Origin: an uncultured Acidimicrobiaceae bacterium
GTDB taxonomy: Bacteria > Actinomycetota > Acidimicrobiia > Spongiisociales > UBA5794
Length of the DNA: 38,048 bases
Assembly: GCA_947258985.1 (NCBI GenBank)
Contig: CAMYKI010000024.1
Location: forward strand, 1-38,048
Reading direction: 5' to 3'
Shown one piece after another: positions 1 through 6,382 of the stretch (positions are counted from its first letter, which is position 1; each line of letters opens with the position of its first letter). The notes below the pieces were generated by a model. That model was given only the letters and a program-made list of their open reading frames with translations. It was not told the origin of the DNA and ran no database searches. The position numbers were made by a program, and so were the translations under genes.

Positions 1-55
1 GGCCGACACCGTTGTCGGTCGGCTTGCCGGGACTCGTGTTCTGGTTTTCGATCAT
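1..55 (-). CDS. N-terminal start of a gene running off the left edge (possibly HerA-like ATPase)
   Basis: Only the first 18 codons are visible, reading MIENQNTSPGKPTDNGVG on the minus strand. The ATG (positions 55-53) overlaps the TGA stop of the upstream nuclease-like gene (54-52) in an ATGA arrangement, which is typical of translationally coupled genes in one operon. NurA nucleases are commonly encoded next to the HerA ATPase, so HerA is the best guess from context. Nothing in these 18 residues identifies a family. Confidence 0.5.
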   Translation of the reverse strand, partial: MIENQNTSPGKPTDNGVG

Positions 56-1002
56 GCTGAGGCCTCCGCAGCCGCTACGGCGGACCGTAGCGCACGGTAG
101 ACAATTCCCGGGTCACCAAGCCTTCTGCGCAATTCTCGTTCCAACGCCGCGATCGGCACCAGATTCTGCGGGGCCCTGGGATCGATATGCGGTTCCGACC
201 CAACTCGAGGCAGGAGGGCAGCGACCCGGTCCGCAACGACTCCGGCGCGATCGACCGGGAGCGCACTGGAAACCTCGCAGCGAACGATCCCGCTCCAGGA
301 GTGGCCACCCGGGCTGTCCACAAGCCGCTGGTACCAGGAGTAGCGCGGGTAGGCGCCTCCCTTGCCGATCAGGAAAAGCGGCGTCCGCTCACCCGCCCGG
401 AGGCGTCCGATGATGGTTGCTTTCTCCGGTGACAAGTAGGGAGCCCGGTGCGACTTGATGTAGCCCACCTTTTCGGTAGCGGAGAGATCGTTGATGGGAC
501 CGTCGGCGATAACGAACAAGCCCGATTGAGCAAGCCGCTCCGAAAGCCGGGCCTCCGCCTTGCGCATCGATCCGTGAAAACGCTGAATCAGGAACCCGGG
601 ATCGGTCTCCGGCACGGATTCCGAGCGATACACAATCCGGCTCGAAGCGACGGGGATGGGAGCGCCCTGCCCGCCGCCGAAGACAGCCAATCGATCGATC
701 TCGATGTCGCCATACTCAGACATCGGTCGCGCCCTTTGCCAGAGCACCGATCCAACACCGTGGGACCCGCAGATCCCGGGGACCGGCCCCTCGGGCTCGT
801 CGAGCGTCAGCCGGGCGTCGATGCGCCGCACCCCATCGACGAAGGCAACGGCGTCAACACCGTCGTCACGACCGGCAAGAGGATCCCAAACACCGTCGAC
901 CTCAACGGCTTCATCCACCTTGCTCTGATCTGCGAGAGCGTCGTCCGTCTCGAAAGGGCTTCCGTATTCCGGCGCCCAGGTTTCGACATAAAGCTGACCC
1001 AT
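52..1002 (-). CDS. nurA: NurA-like DNA repair nuclease
   Basis: A 316-residue protein resembling the NurA 5'-3' nuclease family, which works with the HerA translocase in DNA end processing. The N-terminal part has an acidic residue in the FVDGVRRIDARL stretch (D56), as expected for the first metal-binding Asp of NurA. The C-terminal part contains the DPRAPQNL-PI-LE-LRRRLGD segment that I associate with actinobacterial NurA-like proteins. The frame stays open to a TTG at 1077, but I chose the ATG at 1002: it starts a typical MGQLYVETWAPEYG N-terminus and leaves an 82-bp divergent promoter gap to the MFS gene. The gene is coupled by ATGA to the partial gene at the left edge. The family call rests on remembered motifs, so a general uncharacterised nuclease-fold protein is possible. 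Confidence 0.6.
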   Translation of the reverse strand: MGQLYVETWAPEYGSPFETDDALADQSKVDEAVEVDGVWDPLAGRDDGVDAVAFVDGVRRIDARLTLDEPEGPVPGICGSHGVGSVLWQRARPMSEYGDIEIDRLAVFGGGQGAPIPVASSRIVYRSESVPETDPGFLIQRFHGSMRKAEARLSERLAQSGLFVIADGPINDLSATEKVGYIKSHRAPYLSPEKATIIGRLRAGERTPLFLIGKGGAYPRYSWYQRLVDSPGGHSWSGIVRCEVSSALPVDRAGVVADRVAALLPRVGSEPHIDPRAPQNLVPIAALERELRRRLGDPGIVYRALRSAVAAAEASA

Positions 1003-1084
1003 TGCGGCGATGGTACAAGCGACCCCCGACAGAACCACGGCAACCATCGGCCCACCGGGCGGCGCGATCGACGACAATGCTCCG

Positions 1085-2560
1085 ATGGACCAGAGGAACC
1101 GGCAGTCGGCCGAAATCGACTACAGCCGAAAGTGGCACGTCATGGTCGCCACCGGGCTGGGAATCTTTCTCGGCACGATCGACGGCAGCATCGTCAACGT
1201 TGCTCTGCCGACGATATCCAAGGATCTTGGCGCGTCCTTTGCCACCGTGCAGTGGGTGGTAATCGCATACCTACTCACCCTGGCCACGCTGACGCTCGGG
1301 GTCGGCAGACTCGGCGACATGCTCGGGAAGAAACCGATCTACACCACCGGATTCGGCGTATTCACCGCAGGCTCGGTTCTTTGCGGGCTCTCTCCCGATA
1401 TCACCGCTCTCATCGGCGCTCGGGTGGTTCAGGCCATCGGGGCGGCGATGATTTTTGCCCTCGGCATGGCGATAATCACCCAGGCGTTCCCTCCAAGCGA
1501 GCGGGGGCGGGCTCTCGGGATCTCCGGGGCGCTGGTTTCAATCGGGATCGTCATCGGACCCTCGGTCGGAGGACTTATCGTCGACCAATGGTCGTGGCGA
1601 TGGATCTTCTTCGTCAACCTCCCGATAGGGGTGTTCGGCACTTTCGCGGCACAGCGGTTTGTCCCGGCTGTGCCACCGCCGGGCAGCCAGCGGTTCGACT
1701 TTGTCGGCGCCGGCGTGTTCTTTGTGGCCCTCCTGTCATTCATGCTTGGCCTGTCGCTGGCTCAGGGAAGCGGGTTTGGATCCCCGCCGGTCGTGTCGCT
1801 CCTGGCCGCCGGTGTCGTCGGGATCTTTGCGTTCGTGGCGATAGAACGGCGGGTAGAGCAGCCGATGCTCGATCTCGGGCTTTTTAAGGACCGACTGTTG
1901 ACCATCAACCTCATTACGGGTTGGATGACTTTCTTCGCGATATCGGGCCTGTTCATTCTTGTGCCGTTCTACCTGGAGAACGTGCTCGGGGCCTCGCCCC
2001 GCCAGGTCGGTTTGCTGATTGCTCCGGCACCGCTGCTCCTGGGGCTGTCCGCACCCATGAGCGGGGCGGTTTCTGACCGCATAGGGCCCCGCCGGGTGTT
2101 GGTAGTCGGCCTCGCGGTCCTCGTCGCTGCGTACGGTGCGATGCAGCTTTTGAACGAATCCTCCCCGCTGTGGATGATCATGCTGATCATGGCGCCTGCC
2201 GGACTCGGCATGGGCATCTTCCAGTCGCCGAACAACAGCGCCGTGATGGGCTCGGCACCCGCGGAACGCCTCGGGGTGACATCGGCCATGCTCGGAATCA
2301 CACGCAACACGGGCCAACTCACCGGAATCGCCGTCCTCGGAGCTATCTGGGCTCTGCGCGTCGCATTCCATCACGGCGGGCCGGTCGACGCTCAGACCGC
2401 GCCTGGCATCAGCCAGGCCGCGGCGTTGCGTGATGTGGGTCTGGTCAACACCGCGATGATTGTGATCGCTCTCGGCCTCTCGTTATGGGGTCTGGCCGAG
2501 GAAAAGAGAGCGGACCGGCTTCAGAAGGCGGCAAATCGCTCGGCAATCAACCCGAAGTAG
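1085..2560 (+). CDS. MFS drug exporter, DHA2 (14-TM, EmrB/QacA-type) family
   Basis: A 491-residue integral membrane protein of the major facilitator superfamily that probably exports a toxic or amphipathic compound by proton antiport. Motif A appears as GRLGDMLGKKPIYTTG after the second helix. The antiporter motif C appears around LGISGALVSIGIVIGPSVGG. Length and the run of hydrophobic segments fit the 14-helix DHA2 group. The reading frame is open from 1010, but the ATG at 1085 (MDQRNRQ) gives a normal cytoplasmic N-terminus and avoids overlap with the divergent nuclease gene. Its 3' end overlaps the convergent nucleoside hydrolase gene by 40 bp. The substrate cannot be inferred. Confidence 0.85.
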   Translation: MDQRNRQSAEIDYSRKWHVMVATGLGIFLGTIDGSIVNVALPTISKDLGASFATVQWVVIAYLLTLATLTLGVGRLGDMLGKKPIYTTGFGVFTAGSVLCGLSPDITALIGARVVQAIGAAMIFALGMAIITQAFPPSERGRALGISGALVSIGIVIGPSVGGLIVDQWSWRWIFFVNLPIGVFGTFAAQRFVPAVPPPGSQRFDFVGAGVFFVALLSFMLGLSLAQGSGFGSPPVVSLLAAGVVGIFAFVAIERRVEQPMLDLGLFKDRLLTINLITGWMTFFAISGLFILVPFYLENVLGASPRQVGLLIAPAPLLLGLSAPMSGAVSDRIGPRRVLVVGLAVLVAAYGAMQLLNESSPLWMIMLIMAPAGLGMGIFQSPNNSAVMGSAPAERLGVTSAMLGITRNTGQLTGIAVLGAIWALRVAFHHGGPVDAQTAPGISQAAALRDVGLVNTAMIVIALGLSLWGLAEEKRADRLQKAANRSAINPK

Positions 2561-3459
2561 CGATCAGCGTCGATCTGGAGCGCCACGGCAGCGTTCGGCG
2601 ACGCCCCGTCCCGCATGATCCAATCGGCCACTGTCATGCCGTGCACCAGCCCTGATTCGAGTGCAACTCTGACTCGCCCGCGCCGCAGCTCGAACATCGA
2701 TGGGTCTATCAGATAGGCGATCACGGTTGGGTCGTGCAGCGGGAAACCCTCGAAGCCGTGGGCCACGTCAAACCGTTCTACGAACTGCAGCATCTCGGTC
2801 ACTGCCGTCCCCACAGCTGTGCCCAACGAACGCAAAGGGGCAATCCGGGAGGGCGTCGCCTGCGCCTGGTGGGTGACGTCGAGAGGCATCACTGTTGTCG
2901 GGACTCCGCTCTCAAAAACCACATGGGCAGCGTGGGGATCAACAAAGATATTGAACTCTGCCGTTGGGGTGATGTTGCCCCCGGCGTGGAAGCTTCCTCC
3001 CATGATCACGAATTCGGCAACACTTTCGGTGATGTCCGGGGCTTTGATGATCGCCATTGCCACGTTTGTCATCGGACCGAGAATGCAGACGGTGACGGGC
3101 TCGGCGGCCGACCGAAGCGTTTCGACCAGATAGTCAACGGCATGCGCCTTTTCAACACCGCCTACCGGTGGCGGCAGGTCCGGACCGTCGAGTCCGGACT
3201 CGCCGTGGACGTACTCGGCGGTCACCAACCTATTGACCAACGGCCGCTCACACCCTCGGTATACGGGGACCCCCGGTGCGGCTGCCAAATCCCGCAGTCG
3301 CAGGGCGTTGTTTGTGGTCTTGTCGAGCGGCACGTTCCCGGCAACCGTCGTAATCCCCAGAACCTCTAGCTCAAGCGGTGACGCAAACGCAAGCAGCAGG
3401 GCAAAGGCGTCATCGTGCCCGGGGTCGGTATCGATGATGATGGGCCGTCTCGAAGTCAT
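2521..3459 (-). CDS. Inosine-uridine preferring nucleoside hydrolase
   Basis: A 312-residue nucleoside N-ribohydrolase that would cleave nucleosides to ribose and free base in the cytoplasm. The N-terminal DTDPGHDDAFALL motif is the signature calcium and ribose site of the family. The C-terminal HDPTVIAYL stretch carries the conserved His-Asp. The start at 3459 is preferred over the ATG at 3465: an AAGGGA Shine-Dalgarno lies six bases upstream of it, and it forms an ATGA overlap with the stop of the upstream SCO gene. That overlap implies co-translation with the SCO genes, an odd functional pairing. Base specificity (pyrimidine, purine or mixed) is not readable. Confidence 0.9.
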   Translation of the reverse strand: MTSRRPIIIDTDPGHDDAFALLLAFASPLELEVLGITTVAGNVPLDKTTNNALRLRDLAAAPGVPVYRGCERPLVNRLVTAEYVHGESGLDGPDLPPPVGGVEKAHAVDYLVETLRSAAEPVTVCILGPMTNVAMAIIKAPDITESVAEFVIMGGSFHAGGNITPTAEFNIFVDPHAAHVVFESGVPTTVMPLDVTHQAQATPSRIAPLRSLGTAVGTAVTEMLQFVERFDVAHGFEGFPLHDPTVIAYLIDPSMFELRRGRVRVALESGLVHGMTVADWIMRDGASPNAAVALQIDADRYFGLIAERFAAF

Positions 3460-4052
3460 AGCCATTCCCTTACGTCGCCCGCGATCTGCTCACTGCTTGT
3501 CCCGTAAGAAAGGATCTCGACCCAGCGGCCGTCGCCGTCGATCACGATCACGCTGGCAAGGTGGTCAACGAGATATCCCGTTGCCGCGGTGCCTTCCTGG
3601 GCTTCATAGAACACACCGTACGAGTTGGCAACGCCGGCTATCTCAGCATCCGTCCCCGTCAAGCCAACAAATCTAGGATCGAAGTAATCCATGTACTCGG
3701 CAAGCACGTCCGGAGTGTCCCGAGCAGGATCGACAGAAACCATCACCACCTGGACGTCATCGGCCCGGTCCCCCAGTAGCTCCATTGCGTCGGCAAGCTC
3801 CGCCAGCGACGCCGGGCAGATGTCGGGGCAGAAGGTATATCCGAAGTACATGAGCACAACCTTGCCCCGATACGACTCGAGGGAGACGGTTTCTCCACCG
3901 TCACCGATCAGGGTGAACTCGGGAGCCTGTTCCGGGTTGTTCAGAAGCGTGCCGGCGAACTCGTGAGGCTCGTCGACGAGGCGGGGCACTACCACGAGAG
4001 CCACCAGGACCCCGAACAACGCAGCTGCGGCAACCGCCGCCCATCTCTTCAT
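3456..4052 (-). CDS. SCO1/SenC-family copper chaperone (SCO-1)
   Basis: A 198-residue membrane-anchored thioredoxin-fold protein that would deliver copper to, or reduce, the CuA centre of cytochrome c oxidase on the outer face of the membrane. Residues 5-23 form an N-terminal membrane anchor. The copper-binding site is complete: C75 and C79 in FCPDIC, plus H164 in VDHLAS. The family motif SVDPARDTP is present. It is followed by the nucleoside hydrolase with a 4-bp overlap and preceded, across 57 bp, by a second SCO gene. A CuA-containing ba3 oxidase lies about 6 kb away on the same strand and is a likely client. Confidence 0.93.
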   Translation of the reverse strand: MKRWAAVAAAALFGVLVALVVVPRLVDEPHEFAGTLLNNPEQAPEFTLIGDGGETVSLESYRGKVVLMYFGYTFCPDICPASLAELADAMELLGDRADDVQVVMVSVDPARDTPDVLAEYMDYFDPRFVGLTGTDAEIAGVANSYGVFYEAQEGTAATGYLVDHLASVIVIDGDGRWVEILSYGTSSEQIAGDVREWL

Positions 4053-4109
4053 GAACTCACCCTCAGTGATCGATTGACCAAGTTAACCGATATCCGTACA
4101 CGCCGGTTC

Positions 4110-4715
4110 TCACAGGAAGTAGTCGATGTCGGCGGCAATCTGTTCGGCCGTCCCCTCGAACGGGAGCACGAGCTTCAGGTGACCCGACCGGTCGACCAGA
4201 ATCACCGTCGACGTGTGATCGATCGTATACCCGGTGCCTGCGGTGCCATCCTGGGCCTCGTAGTAAACGCCATAAAGCGTCGCCACCCGGTTGACGGTTT
4301 GGGCATCACCTGTCACACCGACGAACTCCGGATGGAAGTACGTCACATACTCCTCGAGAAGCTCCGGTGTATCCCGCGCCGGATCGATCGAGACCATGAT
4401 CACCTGAACGTCCCTCGCCTTGTCGCCCAGGATGTCCATGGAGTCGGCCAACTTGCTCAGCGTTGCCGGGCAGACATCCGGGCAGAAGGTGTAGCCGAAG
4501 TACACCACGACGACCTGGCCTTCGAAGTCCGTCATGCGCACGGTCTCGCCGAAGGCTGCGTCGAGTTCCATTCGGGGAGCCTTCTGATTCGACTGGATCA
4601 CGGCACCCGAGAATATGTGGGGCCGCATTCGAGGCAATACGAAGAACCATGCGAAGGCCACACCCAGCAAGGCGACGACAACCACCGCAGCGAGCCGTTT
4701 CTGCAGCTTCGTCAT
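4110..4715 (-). CDS. SCO1/SenC-family copper chaperone (SCO-2)
   Basis: A 201-residue paralogue of the neighbouring SCO protein with the same plan: an N-terminal anchor (residues 9-27), a thioredoxin fold, C78 and C82 in FCPDVC, and H167 in IDHTST. SIDPARDTP is also conserved, and the two proteins clearly arose by duplication. The ATG at 4715 overlaps the upstream stop (ATGA), so translation is probably coupled to SCO-3. A GTG at 4724 is a less likely start. The function is expected to be CuA assembly or thiol redox maintenance outside the membrane. Confidence 0.92.
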   Translation of the reverse strand: MTKLQKRLAAVVVVALLGVAFAWFFVLPRMRPHIFSGAVIQSNQKAPRMELDAAFGETVRMTDFEGQVVVVYFGYTFCPDVCPATLSKLADSMDILGDKARDVQVIMVSIDPARDTPELLEEYVTYFHPEFVGVTGDAQTVNRVATLYGVYYEAQDGTAGTGYTIDHTSTVILVDRSGHLKLVLPFEGTAEQIAADIDYFL

Positions 4716-5380
4716 GGGTAACACAGGAAGAAGTGGGCGGCTTCGTATGCCAGCGACGCCGCCCCGTGAGCGTTACGGATCTCTTCGCCCAGTATGTCGA
4801 TGTGGCGCAGAATCTTGTCAGTGTCGTCGGCGCTGGTTTGGTAGCGGTACTCACCGCGGATGACCCCCCATCCATCGACGAGGACGAATACCGGGTCGAA
4901 GCTGAACGAGCCGTCGCCGCGATCTTCGTAGTAGGCGCGAAACCCTGCCTTGACCACATTTGCGAGATGATCCGGCTCGGCAGTAGCAAACGTCCAGGAT
5001 TCCGAGTCTGCCCCTACTTGTGATGCGTAGTCGTCGAGCACCTCAGGGTTGTCTGTGCCCGGATCGAACGAGATGGTGACGAATCTAACCGCCGTGTCCC
5101 CGGTGTCGACCTCATCGAGCCTCCCTCGAATCGCCCCCATGGTGGAGTTCATCGAGTTGCACGCCTCTCCACAATTCGTGTAGCCGAAGTTGTAGAGGAC
5201 GATGTCTCCTCGCACGTCCTCCGACGTCAGGGTGGCGGCATTCTGATCGGTGAGGAGGTATCCCGGAGCGAGCCGAATCCTAGGAAGTACCTGGATGGGT
5301 TCGAACACCGCAAACGCAACCGCAGCAAGAATTATCGCCACGACCGGAATCGCCGATCTAATGAGTGTCTTTCGGCTCAG
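4712..5380 (-). CDS. Divergent SCO-like thioredoxin-fold membrane protein (SCO-3), probable CTG start
   Basis: The first gene of the SCO cluster. It keeps the CxxxC pair in YTNCGEACN (C70 and C74 when numbered from the CTG) and a DPGTDNPE stretch matching the SCO DPARDTP motif. The His that completes the SCO copper site is absent; the equivalent segment reads SFDPVFVLVD. It may therefore be a thiol oxidoreductase rather than a copper carrier. A GTG at 5341 would cut the N-terminal anchor and has no Shine-Dalgarno. A CTG at 5380 has GGAGG eight bases upstream and yields a positively charged MSRKTLIR start before a full membrane helix, giving 222 residues. The frame is closed upstream by TAG at 5399-5401. 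Confidence 0.75.
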   Translation of the reverse strand: MSRKTLIRSAIPVVAIILAAVAFAVFEPIQVLPRIRLAPGYLLTDQNAATLTSEDVRGDIVLYNFGYTNCGEACNSMNSTMGAIRGRLDEVDTGDTAVRFVTISFDPGTDNPEVLDDYASQVGADSESWTFATAEPDHLANVVKAGFRAYYEDRGDGSFSFDPVFVLVDGWGVIRGEYRYQTSADDTDKILRHIDILGEEIRNAHGAASLAYEAAHFFLCYP

Positions 5381-5461
5381 GGTTCGTTCCTCCGGGTCCT
5401 AGATCTGCAACCGGTCGTCGGTCGATATACTCTTCGACCGCATCCGGCGGGGAAAGGCCCA
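5381..5461. promoter_or_regulatory. Divergent promoter region between the SCO cluster and a small lipoprotein gene
   Basis: An 81-bp gap separates the divergent starts at 5380 (minus) and 5462 (plus) and must hold promoters for both. A GGAGG Shine-Dalgarno for the minus-strand gene and a GAAAGG for the plus-strand gene are visible. I could not assign confident -10 or -35 hexamers. Confidence 0.4.
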
Positions 5462-5899
5462 ATGGTCCTCAGCAAACAGTCTCAGGGGCTCACCGGCCGC
5501 CGGCCGGTCATCGCCACGACGATAGCCATAATGCTGGCTTTGTTGGTCGGCTCGTGCGCCATCCCCGAAGAGGAATTCGACGGCAGTATCGAAGGCGACT
5601 ACTACATCAACGGGTTCGATCCTCAGGGAGTCGAGTACAGCGGACTGTTGACGATAACGGCCACATCCGACCCCGCGACATACGACTTGCAGTGGATAGT
5701 CACGGGCAGCGTTCAAGAAGGATCCGGAACGGTCGAGGGCAACCGCCTGGTTGTGGAGTGGGATGCCATAGAAGGTTACGACACGCTCTCATACGGCACC
5801 GCCGTGTTCGACATCTCCCCGAACGGTGAACTGAAAGGCGAACGGACCGTCTTCGGGCAGGAGGGTATCGGAACTGAGGAAGCGTTTCCGGTCAAGTAG
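5462..5899 (+). CDS. Small secreted lipoprotein of unknown function
   Basis: A 145-residue protein that I do not recognise. It has a basic N-terminus, a hydrophobic signal segment (about residues 16-30) and a lipobox ending LLVGSC, so it should be lipid-anchored outside the membrane. The mature part alternates hydrophobic and polar residues (YDLQWIVTGSV, EGSGTVEGNRLVVEW), as in an all-beta lipocalin- or avidin-like barrel; this is inference from pattern only. A GAAAGG sequence sits a few bases upstream of the ATG. It stands alone, divergent from the SCO genes and convergent with the respiratory operon. Confidence 0.7.
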   Translation: MVLSKQSQGLTGRRPVIATTIAIMLALLVGSCAIPEEEFDGSIEGDYYINGFDPQGVEYSGLLTITATSDPATYDLQWIVTGSVQEGSGTVEGNRLVVEWDAIEGYDTLSYGTAVFDISPNGELKGERTVFGQEGIGTEEAFPVK

Positions 5900-5913
5900 A
5901 CTGGACTCCGACC

Positions 5914-5960
5914 TTCTTGCGTTACTCCCGCCGGGCGTCCCGGCAGGATCTACGCAGGAA
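5914..5960. repeat. 47-bp imperfect palindromic repeat, copy B (likely bidirectional terminator)
   Basis: It begins TTCTTGCGT, has the core GCCGGGCGTCCCGGC and ends ATCTACGCAGGAA. The core GCCGG/CCGGC pairs as a stem, with partly complementary outer arms. An equally long copy at 11285-11331 differs at about eight positions. This copy lies between the convergent ends of the lipoprotein gene (5899) and the cytochrome c gene (5975), where a terminator is expected. There is no long T-tract. Confidence 0.65.
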
Positions 5961-5974
5961 CGCCGACGACAGAG

Positions 5975-6382
5975 TCAGTCGGATAGAAGCAACTCGACGA
6001 GGCTCTCGATCTGCTCTGTGGTCAACAGGTCGCCCCAGCCACCTGCCATCTGGCCCGCGCTGAATCCATCCACAATGTGGGCGTCCGGGTCCACGATGGC
6101 CTGCCGCACATACTCGGCGCCGGTCATTCCGGGAACCGTGGAGTCCGCCCTGGCCGCTAAGCCTGCCAACGATGGTCCGACCAGCACTATGTCGCCGTCA
6201 AGCGCGTGACAGGTGACACATCCAGGGTTGGAGCCAACAACCCGCTCGTTGAATAGATCGATGCCCGTCGACGCAACCGACCTGTCGGACGCTGCCTGGG
6301 GTGTCGCCGGCTCGTCGCCGCCGCAGGACGCCAGAAGGCCAATCAGAAGCGCCAACCCGGATGCAACAAGCCGAGGAGTCAT
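5975..6382 (-). CDS. Lipoprotein monoheme cytochrome c
   Basis: A 135-residue c-type cytochrome anchored by lipid outside the membrane, probably an electron carrier to the ba3 oxidase. The signal peptide ends in a lipobox (LLASC). One heme site is present, GCVTCH, and the Met ligand is expected in GQM near residue 112. From the heme motif onward it closely resembles the C-terminal cytochrome c domain of the fusion protein encoded just upstream (shared LVGPS, DGF-GQM and E-LVE-LL patterns). One probably arose from the other by duplication. Its ATG at 6382 overlaps the stop of the fusion gene (ATGA), so the two are translationally coupled. Confidence 0.92.
   Translation of the reverse strand: MTPRLVASGLALLIGLLASCGGDEPATPQAASDRSVASTGIDLFNERVVGSNPGCVTCHALDGDIVLVGPSLAGLAARADSTVPGMTGAEYVRQAIVDPDAHIVDGFSAGQMAGGWGDLLTTEQIESLVELLLSD

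Noticed and set aside
448..1887. Long plus-strand frame of 479 codons antisense to the NurA-like gene and running into the MFS gene in another frame
   Set aside because: It is a high-GC shadow frame: Arg/His/Pro-rich, no domain, and it crosses two well-supported genes.
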